Source: a virus
IMG/VR virus record: IMGVR_UViG_3300009094_000001
Coordinates: 1-64,000 of that record
DNA: 64,000 nt
Reading direction: 5' to 3' (one strand)
The notes beneath the pieces are model-generated. The model made no database searches. It had not been told where the DNA came from and saw only the letters and a program-made list of their open reading frames with translations. Of the stretch, positions 52,928-60,354 are shown piece by piece. How positions within the stretch are numbered: the stretch's first letter is position 1; each line of letters begins with the position of its first letter. Position numbers and translations under genes: made by a program.

Positions 52928-53861
52928 GTCGGGTCTCCGGGTTCAGCAGGAAATCGTCGTAGGTCGCGTGAAACGCCCACTCGGGGTTGTGACGCGGCTC
53001 CCAGCCAAGCGCGCGAATTTTCGAGTTGTCCATGATTTTTCGTAGCACGCCGACGGGTTGGCTCGGGTCGAAAACAATCTTGCCGCGATAGCCAACGACC
53101 TTGGCCAGCGTGTGCGCGAGGCAATCAACGGACCACTCCTCTCCAGAGCCGGTGTTGATAGGTTCGTCGTCCTCGTATTTCTGCATCACGGCGATGAGTG
53201 CGTTGGCGAGGTCGGCCGAGTAAAGCAGTTCCCGCTTCGCCGTGCCGTCGCCCCAAATCACGAACTCCGGCGCGTTCTCGCACTTCGCGCGGTGCAGTCT
53301 GGCGATAAGCCCGGGGACGAGGTGCGCGTCGTGTTCGTTGAAGTTGTCGTTTTCGCCGAAGAGATTGCAAGGCTGCGCGGAGACTACGTTCAGTTTGCCC
53401 GCGCGCCTCAAAAACTGTCCGAGGCGTATTCCGCAGAGCTTCGCCAGCGCGTAGCCTTCATTGGTTTGTTCAAGGGGTCCAGTAAGCAGGGCGGATTCTT
53501 TTATCGGCTGCTCCGCATTTTTTGGATAAATGCAGCTGCTCCCGAGGAACACCAGCTTTTCGCAGCCATACCTCGACGCGTTCAACATCACGTTCTCTTG
53601 GATGCGCAGATTATCGATGAGGAACTCCGACGGGCTCACAATATTCGCTTTGATTCCCCCAACGCGCGCGGCTGCGAGGAACACGTATTTCGGATTATGA
53701 CACGAAAACCACCACTCCACCGCGACGGGGTCGCATAGGTCCACCTCGTTGCGGGGGGCCGTGAGGATGTTAGTGAAACCCCTTTCGCGAAGTTCCCGAA
53801 CGAGCGCGGAGCCGACCAGCCCACGATGCCCGGCGACAAAAATCTTTGAATCTTTTTCCAT
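52905..53861 (-). CDS. fcl: GDP-L-fucose synthase (GDP-4-keto-6-deoxymannose epimerase/reductase)
   Basis: A 318-residue short-chain dehydrogenase. The NADP-binding loop is AGHRGLVGSALV at residues 9-20, a pattern specific to the Fcl family. LGSSCIYPK and YALAKLCG (the S...YxxxK catalytic triad) follow, with GTAKREL later. It would convert GDP-4-keto-6-deoxymannose to GDP-fucose using NADPH. No GDP-mannose dehydratase is seen in the window, so the precursor presumably comes from the host. I chose the ATG at 53861, directly after the upstream stop. Confidence 0.88.
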   Translation of the reverse strand: MEKDSKIFVAGHRGLVGSALVRELRERGFTNILTAPRNEVDLCDPVAVEWWFSCHNPKYVFLAAARVGGIKANIVSPSEFLIDNLRIQENVMLNASRYGCEKLVFLGSSCIYPKNAEQPIKESALLTGPLEQTNEGYALAKLCGIRLGQFLRRAGKLNVVSAQPCNLFGENDNFNEHDAHLVPGLIARLHRAKCENAPEFVIWGDGTAKRELLYSADLANALIAVMQKYEDDEPINTGSGEEWSVDCLAHTLAKVVGYRGKIVFDPSQPVGVLRKIMDNSKIRALGWEPRHNPEWAFHATYDDFLLNPETRHGTGRHN

Positions 53862-53862
53862 G

Positions 53863-54561
53863 TTAAAAGGGGCGAATCGCTTCGATGAATTTATACTTCG
53901 GCCAATATCCGCGACTGTGCATCGCAAATCCGTAGTGAACAAGCGGGCTCGTGCGGTATCCGGCGTAATCATACAACGCGCAAACACCGTTCGTCTTTAC
54001 CATCCATTCCGGCTTGGGTCGTGCAGCATCCCCGGCGACGGGATGAAACATGCGCGCAAGCATTGACAAATCATCTTGGTGGTATACATTAGAATTGTGC
54101 GCGAAGTCCAGTTCATCATATTTCCAAGAAGCGAAAAGCTCCGCGATGTCAAGAAAATGCTGGGGGATGCCGAGGACCGCGCCCATGTAAATCGACTCCG
54201 GCGGAGTGTCGCAGAGGATTTCCATTTTCCCCGGCTCCGGCGGGCGCGGGGCGAACCCATAATTAATCACATCGTAGTCGGACAAAAGCACCGGCTCGTT
54301 TACACGCTCGCCGATGACATACGCGCCAAACCAACGGAGAAAACACGCGGCGGTGTAGTCCACGGGATACGCAGTCGGCTTGGCGTAATAATGCTCCTTG
54401 AAGAATTCAAAGCGGGGGTGGTCCCGGATATGACTCTCGTCGATGACGAGCGGCTCCCAGCCGGCCTTGCGCCAACTGCGCTCCCAGATTTTGATTAGCT
54501 CACGCTGCGATTGGTCGGACCAGAGACCGGGGACAGGGACATAATACGTGATAACCTTCAC
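53863..54561 (-). CDS. Glycosyltransferase-like protein
   Basis: A 232-residue protein from a GTG at 54561 (GTGA overlap, AAAAGG before it). VKVITYYVPVPG starts the fold, AYPVDYTAACFLRWFGAYVI and LLSDYDVINYG (D-x-D) match GT32-like/capsule glycosyltransferases, and a later QDDLSML may hold the catalytic acid. It probably transfers a sugar to a phage or cell-surface acceptor. Confidence 0.6.
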   Translation of the reverse strand: MKVITYYVPVPGLWSDQSQRELIKIWERSWRKAGWEPLVIDESHIRDHPRFEFFKEHYYAKPTAYPVDYTAACFLRWFGAYVIGERVNEPVLLSDYDVINYGFAPRPPEPGKMEILCDTPPESIYMGAVLGIPQHFLDIAELFASWKYDELDFAHNSNVYHQDDLSMLARMFHPVAGDAARPKPEWMVKTNGVCALYDYAGYRTSPLVHYGFAMHSRGYWPKYKFIEAIRPF

Positions 54562-55298
54562 AATAACCTTTTCCGGGCAATTTCCAGCAAGCTGTTGTCC
54601 TTGGTTCCGTGGACCCATCGAACGCCGGCCGCGCGCAGGATATCCCACTCCGCTGGCTGGAACGTCGGACGCTTCCAGTGCGATTGAATGCCGGGGATGT
54701 TCGCCCAGCCCTTCAATTCATATTGCGGAGCTAACACCCAATCGTGTCCGCCGCCGCCCCGGATTACACTACCCGCTTGTTTCGCGAGAAAAGTCAAAAA
54801 ATCCAGCTCGCCAGAAATCAGCATGCAGTCCGCGTTAATGTGGGAACCGCCTTGGCAGCGCGCATTGCCGCCGACCATTGCGCCGGCAACTTTGACTCCA
54901 TGTTTACACAGCCGGTCCCACTCGCTGTGCAAATAGAGAAGCCCGTCGTTGACGAGCGGCGCGGTGTCCGAGGCGAGATTGAGAATGGCTTTATACTTTG
55001 GAAGCTTTCCGCCGGAGATTCCGCGCAGGCACCAGTCAATACTGCCGAAAAATAATCCGTTGCATCCCTGCGGCCATCCCGTCTCGGGACGTTGAGAAAT
55101 TGCGGTGAAAACGGTGAATTTCCTTGAGACGTGGTTAATCGAAGCGGTATCGTGTTTGCAGTCCCGTCTGGCCACGAACGCAAAATCACATGCTCCTGAG
55201 TGGACGGACTGGAGGTCCGCCAGCAGGCGCGCGAGCGTCATCGCTTGGGCCCGGTCGCCTTTCCAGTAAGACAGGAGAATCAGGATTTTGTCGGTCAC
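54558..55298 (-). CDS. Glycosyltransferase-like protein
   Basis: A 246-residue alpha/beta protein (KILILLSYWKGDRAQAMTLA, AILNLASDTAPLVNDGLLYL, HINADCMLISG). SDTAP sits where the DxD-like motif usually lies. It resembles capsule-type glycosyltransferases in layout but lacks a fully canonical DxD. It overlaps both neighbours by a few bases within the nucleotide-sugar block. Confidence 0.5.
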   Translation of the reverse strand: MTDKILILLSYWKGDRAQAMTLARLLADLQSVHSGACDFAFVARRDCKHDTASINHVSRKFTVFTAISQRPETGWPQGCNGLFFGSIDWCLRGISGGKLPKYKAILNLASDTAPLVNDGLLYLHSEWDRLCKHGVKVAGAMVGGNARCQGGSHINADCMLISGELDFLTFLAKQAGSVIRGGGGHDWVLAPQYELKGWANIPGIQSHWKRPTFQPAEWDILRAAGVRWVHGTKDNSLLEIARKRLL

Positions 55299-56326
55299 TA
55301 TACCTTCCTCGCCATGTCAACCATCAGTTGACCGAAGTCGTTCGCGCCAGTTCCCGAGTTCGCGTGGTCTTCGATGATTTCCAGCACTGCGCTGACCAGC
55401 TTCGGTTCGACCTTCCGGTTCAACCCGAGAATTGGACAGTCCGGCCCGAGTGGTTGCCAGTGCTCGTCATCTTCCTTCATGTCCTCCTCAAGTTTCTCGT
55501 TGCCGACGCGGGTATAATCGTTAAAAATCTCGATGCCCGGAGAAATTTTCTTCACGAGCGCATCGATACGCAGCGGTTTCCCCATGTCAAGACAATACTT
55601 ACCGGGTTTAAAGGTCAACGTGGACAGCGCGAGCCCGACCGCTTCTTTGGCGGTAACGAAAAAACGAGCCATGTCCGGGTGATTGAGGGTGAACCTCGCC
55701 CCGAGTGTTCCTCCGGCTACCTTGCGTTCGACGATTTCCACCAGCGAACCGGCTGAACCTAGCACGTTGCCGAGTCGAATTGTCCTCGCGAGTTTGCAGT
55801 TCGCGTCAATCCACGCCTCAGCCAGCTTTTTACTCGCGCCCATGACGGTAGTCGGCTTCACTGCTTTGTCGGTGGAAACGTAAACGAGACGAACCCCGTG
55901 CTTCTCGCACTGCCGGGCCAGCCAAATGGTCGTTTGCGTGTTGTTCGCGAAAGCCGCGCGCGGATTTGATTCCATCAGCCCGACGTGCTTGTGTGCGGCG
56001 GTGTGGAAAACGCAGTCCACGCTGCCATCTCGCAGAAGGGTTGCGACTTCCTCGGAAAGCACGTCGGCAATAATAGGGTGAATCCAGTCCTTTCCCGGCT
56101 CGTCGCGCAAGCATCGAATCAACTGAAAAATCGAGTCCTCGCCGTGCCCGAGAATGTAAACGTTATTGGGGCTTGCCTTGTTGATTCTACGAACCAGCGC
56201 GGAGCCGATAGACCCGCCGGCACCGGTGACGAGGATGTTTTTCGTCAGCAGCTCGCGGTCAATGGCTTTCTCGTCGAAGGTGTGCTCCGGCCGGCGGAGC
56301 AGGTGTGCGTAGTCTTTATCAATCAC
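55298..56326 (-). CDS. CapD/FlaA1-type nucleotide-sugar 4,6-dehydratase/epimerase
   Basis: A 342-residue extended SDR: NILVTGAGGSIGSALVRRIN for NAD(P) binding, HTAAHKHVGLMESNP, and VSTDKAVKPTTVMGASKKLA, all hallmarks of the soluble UDP-GlcNAc 4,6-dehydratase group (FlaA1/PseB/CapD C-terminal domain). It would convert UDP-GlcNAc into 4-keto-6-deoxy sugars. I favour the GTG at 56326, but the ATG at 56383 is possible. GlmS, 5 kb away, feeds the same UDP-GlcNAc pool. Confidence 0.82.
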   Translation of the reverse strand: MIDKDYAHLLRRPEHTFDEKAIDRELLTKNILVTGAGGSIGSALVRRINKASPNNVYILGHGEDSIFQLIRCLRDEPGKDWIHPIIADVLSEEVATLLRDGSVDCVFHTAAHKHVGLMESNPRAAFANNTQTTIWLARQCEKHGVRLVYVSTDKAVKPTTVMGASKKLAEAWIDANCKLARTIRLGNVLGSAGSLVEIVERKVAGGTLGARFTLNHPDMARFFVTAKEAVGLALSTLTFKPGKYCLDMGKPLRIDALVKKISPGIEIFNDYTRVGNEKLEEDMKEDDEHWQPLGPDCPILGLNRKVEPKLVSAVLEIIEDHANSGTGANDFGQLMVDMARKV

Positions 56327-56349
56327 TGTATGTAAATTGAAGCAGAATT

Positions 56350-56931
56350 TTATTGTGGCCCGTCGGTAACCCGACTCGGGCATTGCTTATCCTGGCCATC
56401 CTCCGCTAGTTTCTGCTTCCCGGAAGGGCGATTACGCTCTGGTCCGGCTATGTCGGGAGTTATGGTCGGGAAGTTCGGCGAAGCAAACTCGCCAAAATAT
56501 TTGCGCGCGGCGACATCATAGGCTTTCGCGGCTTCGATTTCAAATTGAAAAGTCCCCAAGTGAATCTGTTTTCTACCCATCTGAATTTGCGCCGCCCACT
56601 TTTTATCTCGATTTTTCCATGATACTCCGCGATATCTGGACGAGGCCCTAGGTGATTTACGCAGGTGCCCCATCTTGTTTTGCGAGGAGGTCGCCGGCCG
56701 CAAATTTTCCCTCTGGTTATTAAGGCCGTCACCATCGCGATGGTCAATTTCCGAATGCCCGGGCAAAAGAAAACGATGGAGCCGCTGTGTCCCACTTCTT
56801 CGAGGGAGATTGCGAATTGCGTAGAAAGTATGCCGGTCCCTTCGGGCACACCACTTAAACTGATTAACCGCCTCGTAATCGGCGTCGTCAACCATTGCGA
56901 ATTTGCCCTGCGACAGCTTGATGGTCTTCAC
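56350..56931 (-). CDS. AP2-domain HNH homing endonuclease
   Basis: A 193-residue protein: HNH core LHRFLLPGHSEIDHRDGDGL ... NLRPATSSQNK, AP2 domain SRYRGVSWKNRDKKWAAQI ... HLGTFQFEIEAAKAYD. It is clearly related to 9523-10014. It has a short C-terminal extension rich in Arg/Gly. It is inserted between the tRNA/RNA cluster and the nucleotide-sugar genes. Confidence 0.88.
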   Translation of the reverse strand: MKTIKLSQGKFAMVDDADYEAVNQFKWCARRDRHTFYAIRNLPRRSGTQRLHRFLLPGHSEIDHRDGDGLNNQRENLRPATSSQNKMGHLRKSPRASSRYRGVSWKNRDKKWAAQIQMGRKQIHLGTFQFEIEAAKAYDVAARKYFGEFASPNFPTITPDIAGPERNRPSGKQKLAEDGQDKQCPSRVTDGPQ

Positions 56932-56963
56932 TGGAAATTGGTGGACCCTATCGCGGCCCCGGC

Positions 56964-57003
56964 GTCCGGCTAACGGACGGAGACTGAGTTCTCAGTGTCC
57001 GGC
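56964..57003 (-). other. Short inverted-repeat element downstream of tRNA-like gene
   Basis: A perfect ACTGAG-TT-CTCAGT hairpin (56983-56996) flanked by two copies of GTCCGGC (56964-56970 and 56997-57003). It may act as a processing or termination signal for the RNA cluster; no T-tract follows. Confidence 0.45.
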
Positions 57004-57009
57004 TTAAAT

Positions 57010-57094
57010 TGGCACTCGGGGCCGATTCGTTTTTGCATCCGTCGGCAATTTCGACGTGTATCACGCCGGTGTTTTATTCTTAAACTACCCGAGT
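57010..57094 (-). tRNA. tRNA-like gene with encoded CCA and enlarged T-loop
   Basis: 85 nt. It has a perfect 7-bp acceptor ACTCGGG/CCCGAGT with G-CCA at the 3' end, U8-A9 and a 4-bp D stem (GTTT/AAAC). The anticodon-type stem is CGGCG/CGTCG with loop TGATACA, followed by a 5-nt variable region. The T stem GCCGA/TCGGC encloses about 16 nt instead of 7. Position 33 is G, not U. The canonical frame with these two departures suggests a decayed tRNA, an intron-bearing T-loop or a tRNA mimic. An anticodon cannot be assigned. Confidence 0.5.
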
Positions 57095-57134
57095 TTTAGT
57101 GCCCCTGTCTTTATACCCCCGGGACGGGAGGGTT

Positions 57135-57181
57135 GTTGAGGTTCGGTGCAGGCGCGACCTGTAACGCACCGGAGCCTCAAC
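57135..57181 (-). ncRNA. 47-nt stem-loop closed by a perfect 7-bp stem
   Basis: GTTGAGG/CCTCAAC at the ends, with an inner CGGTGC/GCACCG stem. It abuts the next element with no gap and has no T-tract, so a simple terminator is unlikely. Confidence 0.5.
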
Positions 57182-57236
57182 TATCGCGATTTACCACCAT
57201 ACCCCGTATACCGGAGACAGGATTTACCACGCGATA
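57182..57236 (-). ncRNA. 55-nt element closed by a perfect 7-bp stem
   Basis: TATCGCG/CGCGATA at the ends, containing two copies of GTGGTAAATC (D-loop-like) and a short CTCC/GGGG hairpin. It could be a shrunken tRNA-like element. Confidence 0.4.
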
Positions 57237-57263
57237 CATTCCCCCGTTGCTGCGGGAGAAATT

Positions 57264-57336
57264 TGGCGGGCAGAGACGGGTTTTAACCGCCGTTTCCGAG
57301 ACAAAAGCTCGGTGTCCTCACTTAGACGATTCGCCC
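57264..57336 (-). tRNA. tRNA with UUU anticodon loop (tRNA-Lys)
   Basis: 73 nt including encoded CCA. Acceptor GGGCGAA pairs with TCTGCCC (one mismatch, one G-U). The D arm is GTCT/GGAC, and the anticodon arm CCGAG-CTTTTGT-CTCGG gives U33 and UUU at 34-36. The T arm is GGCGG-TTAAAAC-CCGTC. The D-loop lacks the usual GG pair, position 37 is G, and the T-loop is unusual. The body resembles Glu/Gln tRNAs, so amino-acid identity is uncertain. The promoter ends 21 nt upstream of its 5' end. Confidence 0.72.
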
Positions 57337-57357
57337 TATCAAAAGAACAACCGCTAC

Positions 57358-57386
57358 AAAGGTCCGCAAAACGAACCCAAAGTCAA
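57358..57386 (-). promoter_or_regulatory. Class A phage promoter of the tRNA cluster
   Basis: Minus strand: TTGACT (57386-57381), a 17-bp spacer ending TGCGG, ACCTTT (57363-57358). The first element downstream is the tRNA; this is the only class A copy that leads directly into RNA genes. Confidence 0.9.
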
Positions 57387-57387
57387 G

Positions 57388-57468
57388 CTACCGAACGCCC
57401 TTCGCTGCGACGAAAATGAACAGCACTGTGATGGCGACGAACGCTGCAAAAATCTCTACATTAGTCAT
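57388..57468 (-). CDS. 26-residue membrane peptide
   Basis: A short ORF coding a single hydrophobic helix (NVEIFAAFVAITVLFIFVAA) with a basic end KGVR. It has its own leaderless sigma70-like promoter, and its stop lies against the tRNA-cluster promoter. Peptides of this type can be holin- or toxin-like. Function unknown. Confidence 0.5.
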   Translation of the reverse strand: MTNVEIFAAFVAITVLFIFVAAKGVR

Positions 57469-57740
57469 GGCGCAACCTTATCACCGTTCTCCGGCTTGTC
57501 AAGCGGAAATTTCTCGTTGAAATTCGTGCAGCCCTCCGTCCGGCAGGTGGTGCCCCGCTTTGACGTGACGAGGATTTCCCCGCAGTCGGGACAGCGTTCG
57601 GGGTTGCCGGCGGTGTGGACGTTTTCTCCTGCAAGTCCACATTCCTTGCGTAACACTCGTTTATGTGCACCCCGGGGGTTCAATACCCGGCCCTCCGTTT
57701 CTTGCGCTTCTTTGGGCACTTGCACTTGCGGGCTTCCCAT
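57465..57740 (-). CDS. Zinc-ribbon protein
   Basis: A 91-residue protein (perhaps shorter, from a GTG near 57656) with CPDCGEIL ... CRTEGC, a C-x2-C-x12-C-x4-C zinc site. The longer start overlaps the upstream gene by about 60 nt. The end carries KPENGDKVAP. No family beyond zinc ribbon. Confidence 0.5.
   Translation of the reverse strand: MGSPQVQVPKEAQETEGRVLNPRGAHKRVLRKECGLAGENVHTAGNPERCPDCGEILVTSKRGTTCRTEGCTNFNEKFPLDKPENGDKVAP
57475..57502 (-). promoter_or_regulatory. Class B sigma70-like promoter, leaderless
   Basis: Minus strand: TTGACA (57502-57497), a 16-bp spacer, TAAGGT (57480-57475), then 6 nt to the ATG at 57468. Confidence 0.65.
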
Positions 57741-57877
57741 TCGCCGTCTTCAATCCACGAGGCCGGCGTGAGCGGACCTCCGACCTTTTCGGAGTGCTTC
57801 GCGTTACCGGCAGAACCGGCGTTGAGCCGTCTTGCGTATCGCAGAAGCGATAGTGAGCCGTTGAGTGTGAGGTTCAT
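57680..57877 (-). CDS. Small basic protein
   Basis: A 65-residue protein ending in a strongly basic cysteine-containing tail (RKCKCPKKRKKRRAGY). The ATG at 57877 follows the previous stop by one base. No family is recognised; it may bind nucleic acid. Confidence 0.5.
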   Translation of the reverse strand: MNLTLNGSLSLLRYARRLNAGSAGNAKHSEKVGGPLTPASWIEDGEWEARKCKCPKKRKKRRAGY

Positions 57878-57878
57878 A

Positions 57879-58082
57879 TTATTCAAAGCAGAGGTCGCCG
57901 AGGAAGGCGCAGCGGAGCTTTCCGCCCTGCGCCCCTCCAAACTTGTTGCATTCCTCCAGCCACGCCGTGCTGCCTTTATCGCCGTCAAAATTTATTGCGC
58001 GCAGGAGGTAGGTCTTCCCGGTCGGCCCCTCGTGGGCGAGCCGGACGACTCTATTCAGAAGGTCAACATGATTCGTTGTCAT
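57879..58082 (-). CDS. Small hypothetical protein
   Basis: A 67-residue beta-type protein (NRVVRLAHEGPTGKTYLLRA, KLRCAFLGDLCFE). It has a clear leaderless sigma70-like promoter, with the ATG 6 nt after the -10. Function unknown. Confidence 0.5.
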   Translation of the reverse strand: MTTNHVDLLNRVVRLAHEGPTGKTYLLRAINFDGDKGSTAWLEECNKFGGAQGGKLRCAFLGDLCFE

Positions 58083-58088
58083 TGCGAC

Positions 58089-58117
58089 ACGTTACCAGCA
58101 GATTTCGGGTTTGTCAA
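58089..58117 (-). promoter_or_regulatory. Class B sigma70-like promoter, leaderless
   Basis: Minus strand: TTGACA (58117-58112), a 17-bp spacer, TAACGT (58094-58089), 6 nt to the ATG at 58082. It lies inside the 3' end of the 37-residue ORF upstream. Confidence 0.8.
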
Positions 58118-58205
58118 GGGAATTCCAGCCGTCGCCCCAGAGTTTTTCCAGCCGGGAAAAATAGTGCTCGTAGTCGCAACACAAACTCCACATGGAATAC
58201 TTCAT
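58092..58205 (-). CDS. 37-residue hypothetical peptide
   Basis: A short, aromatic-rich ORF ([18 protein letters not shown]) whose start overlaps the stop of the collagen-like gene by 4 nt and whose stop overlaps the next promoter -10. The overlap supports translation. Function unknown. Confidence 0.45.
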   Translation of the reverse strand: MKYSMWSLCCDYEHYFSRLEKLWGDGWNSLDKPEICW

Positions 58206-59080
58206 GCGAGCCCGGTCGCTCCTGTTGGTCCGGTCGGCCCAGTTGCGCCCGTGTCCCCTGTTGGTATAAATTCTAGAACATATTCCTGCCCGTCGGTCGG
58301 TAAGGGGGAGCCCGCCGGGAACGAGACGGCCAAAGTAAAATAACCGCCAGAAGAGCTTATCGAGCTGACGAAAAAGGTATTGAGTAGGTTGTCAGTGTTA
58401 TCGTTGCTCTTGACCACCAGCGTCCCGCCGCCGGAGCCGACGATACCAACCGCTAAAACCGTCCAATAAGTTCCGAGGTTGATTCCCCCAACTGCATCCG
58501 CACTGACGTAAACTTCCGTAACGGCCGCGACGGCAGCATTGTTATATCGAAAAAAGCCCGAGCCCGGGTCGCTGTTGGTGGTGTCGTCACTGAAATCGTA
58601 TCGAAGCCCGCCCTTGTCGCCCTGCGGTCCAGTGGGTCCAGTGGGTCCTGTCGCGCCCGTGGCTCCGGTTGCTCCGGTTGCTCCGGTTGCTCCGGTTGCT
58701 CCGGTTGCTCCGGTTGCTCCGGTTGCTCCGGTTGGTCCCGTCGGCCCCGTTGGACCACTCGCCCCAGTGGCTCCAGTTGCGCCCGTAGGTCCAGTAACTC
58801 CGTCTGCGCCTGTCGGCCCCGTTGGACCACTCGCGCCGGTTGCGCCAGTCGGACCAGTAGCCCCGGTTGCACCGCTCGCTCCAGTCGGTCCAGTCGGTCC
58901 AGTCGGACCTGTTGCACCATCCACGCCGTCAATACCGTCGGTGCCATTAAGCCCCGGCGGTCCAGTGGGTCCCGTCGGCCCAGTTGGACCGGTAGGACCA
59001 CCCGAGGGAATTCCGTTTTCCAACGCCTGCGCAATTTTCTTGAGCAGTGTATTGTCTGAGTTGTAACAACAGTCTACCAT
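58202..59080 (-). CDS. Collagen-like appendage protein 3
   Basis: A 292-residue protein. A helical N-terminus with CC ([18 protein letters not shown]) could trimerise. A long GPTG/GATG collagen region (residues about 28-155) precedes a C-terminal beta domain ([20 protein letters not shown]) with a further GPTG end. It is probably a fibre or capsid decoration. The Thr-rich Y positions are typical of bacterial/phage collagens, where threonines can be glycosylated. Confidence 0.75.
   Translation of the reverse strand: MVDCCYNSDNTLLKKIAQALENGIPSGGPTGPTGPTGPTGPPGLNGTDGIDGVDGATGPTGPTGPTGASGATGATGPTGATGASGPTGPTGADGVTGPTGATGATGASGPTGPTGPTGATGATGATGATGATGATGATGATGATGPTGPTGPQGDKGGLRYDFSDDTTNSDPGSGFFRYNNAAVAAVTEVYVSADAVGGINLGTYWTVLAVGIVGSGGGTLVVKSNDNTDNLLNTFFVSSISSSGGYFTLAVSFPAGSPLPTDGQEYVLEFIPTGDTGATGPTGPTGATGLA
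58660..58735. repeat. 9-bp tandem repeat in collagen-like gene
   Basis: About eight copies of GCTCCGGTT (plus-strand reading), encoding Gly-Ala-Thr triplets on the minus strand. It is likely to expand and contract by slippage. Confidence 0.85.
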
Positions 59081-59385
59081 TACGGAGGGGTCGGGCCGAG
59101 TGCAGTTGATAAAGCCGCGATTTCGTCTGCCGCTGCGGCTAGCGTAGCTGCGTCAGCGGCGGCGAATTTGCGTAGCAGCAACGCCACGTCGGTATTACCC
59201 GCCGAAGTTTCCTGAACAAAAATGGACTTCGCCCCCGAAATCGCCGAGGTAACTTGCTTGGAGAGTTTGTTCAGCGCTGAGCTTAGTGACCCGCCCGCCT
59301 GCTGCTTTATCGCGGCGACGGCGAAATCCGATAACGCCGAAAAGTCGGACGCCTGAAACGTCACCACGTCATTTACGATTGTCAT
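59080..59385 (-). CDS. Small helical structural-region protein
   Basis: A 101-residue, Ala-rich helical protein ([20 protein letters not shown] ... [20 protein letters not shown]). I chose the ATG at 59385 because AGGAG lies 4 nt upstream, and the previous gene's stop overlaps it. It probably belongs to the appendage module as a linker or chaperone. Confidence 0.55.
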   Translation of the reverse strand: MTIVNDVVTFQASDFSALSDFAVAAIKQQAGGSLSSALNKLSKQVTSAISGAKSIFVQETSAGNTDVALLLRKFAAADAATLAAAADEIAALSTALGPTPP

Positions 59386-59525
59386 ATCACTCCTAAAAGC
59401 TTGGCCCACTTTGTCAGCAGCCGGTTAATCGAGTCGTCCCGCTTTGGTGCGTGTAACCCGCCGGCAGCGTTGGAAAGCGCGCGGACGATAAGCACGAGAT
59501 ATTGCTGATTTGTCGAAGGTCCCAC
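59382..59525 (-). CDS. 47-residue hypothetical protein (GTG start)
   Basis: A short ORF starting at GTG one base after the upstream stop (TAGcGTG) and ending with a 4-nt overlap into the next gene. The product is helical (NQQYLVLIVRALSNAAGG ... [14 protein letters not shown]). Tight spacing on both sides supports it. Confidence 0.5.
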   Translation of the reverse strand: MGPSTNQQYLVLIVRALSNAAGGLHAPKRDDSINRLLTKWAKLLGVI

Positions 59526-59526
59526 G

Positions 59527-59793
59527 CTATGGAACTAACGTCACTGTAACGGTGCCGGGGGCAGACGGGAGGTCCGGGCCTTCTGCTTCGGCAGTAAAAG
59601 GTCCGTAGCCGATGAAGTTGTGCGCGCGGACGCGCCAGCGATATTTCCCGGCGGAAGGAGTCTCGAAAACGATGTGGTTGGTGTCCACGAGGGACTTCAC
59701 GTTCCAAAAACCATTGTCAATCTGTTCCCACACCTCGTAAGTGTCTACTAATTCGGAAGGGGAGTTCGCCGGCCAGTCGAGTCGGATGTTCAT
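59527..59793 (-). CDS. Fibronectin type III-domain protein
   Basis: An 88-residue protein that is essentially one FN3 domain: IRLDWPANSPSELVDTYEVW, then FETPSAGKYRWRVRAHNFIG and PGTVTVTLV. It lies at the head of the appendage operon behind a class A promoter, with the ATG 5 nt after ACCTTT. It is probably a virion surface decoration. Confidence 0.72.
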   Translation of the reverse strand: MNIRLDWPANSPSELVDTYEVWEQIDNGFWNVKSLVDTNHIVFETPSAGKYRWRVRAHNFIGYGPFTAEAEGPDLPSAPGTVTVTLVP

Positions 59794-59798
59794 GCATG

Positions 59799-59827
59799 AA
59801 AGGTCCGCAAAACGGGAGGGGAGTCAA
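59799..59827 (-). promoter_or_regulatory. Class A phage promoter (TTGACT-N17-ACCTTT)
   Basis: Minus strand: TTGACT (59827-59822), a 17-bp spacer ending TGCGG, ACCTTT (59804-59799), then 5 nt to the ATG at 59793. Confidence 0.9.
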
Positions 59828-59835
59828 GCGTTGCG

Positions 59836-60348
59836 TCAGATGAAAAACTCGGGCTCTGGCAACGTCGGCGGTAGGCCAGCTCGTCGTCGCGCCGTGCGGA
59901 CACGATGGCAGTTGGAACACACCAAATCGCATTTTGCCATCTCCTTGAGAAGGTCTTCTCGCTTGGTCAGCTTCAACAAACTACTCACATTCGCGGATTT
60001 AGTCGAGGGGTCCCGGTGGTCAAAATCCATCGAGTGTGGATGAAAAATACCCCCGCAATCAGCGCATGGCTTTCGACTTTTTTCCGCCGCAATCATCTTA
60101 TAGCGGTCCCGGGAAAGCTGTCGGGACCATTCCTTTTGACGCTCTATTTTTGCCTCGGGGGGAAGCGCCACAAGCGCCCTCCTCCGAAGTAGCACGGCCT
60201 GTTTGTCGGGGGGTAGCGATGCCAATTTCTTAGCTCGGTCCTTCTCGGTTCGACAATCCCGACAGATATGGTCCCTAGCCCGCCGAGGGCCTTTTGAATG
60301 AAAGTGTTCTGGGGGTCTAATGGCTTTGCATCGATTACAAGTTTTCAT
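59836..60348 (-). CDS. HNH homing endonuclease (third CxDC...DH paralogue)
   Basis: A 170-residue protein from the ATG at 60348: zinc ribbon MKTCNRCKAIRPPEHF ... CRDCRTEKDR, basic linker, HNH core RKPCADCGGIFHPHSMDFDH and CDLVCSNCHRVRT. The longer reading to 60441 passes through the class A promoter and is rejected. It is expressed from that promoter with a 6-nt leader. Confidence 0.88.
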   Translation of the reverse strand: MKTCNRCKAIRPPEHFHSKGPRRARDHICRDCRTEKDRAKKLASLPPDKQAVLLRRRALVALPPEAKIERQKEWSRQLSRDRYKMIAAEKSRKPCADCGGIFHPHSMDFDHRDPSTKSANVSSLLKLTKREDLLKEMAKCDLVCSNCHRVRTARRRAGLPPTLPEPEFFI

Positions 60349-60354
60349 ACCCCC

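Noticed and set aside
57135-57181. Simple rho-independent terminator
   Set aside because: The stem is long and interrupted, no T-tract follows on either strand, and it abuts another closed element.
58660-58735. Regular repeats resembling a CRISPR array
   Set aside because: Units are only 9 bp, without unique spacers, and encode collagen triplets in frame.
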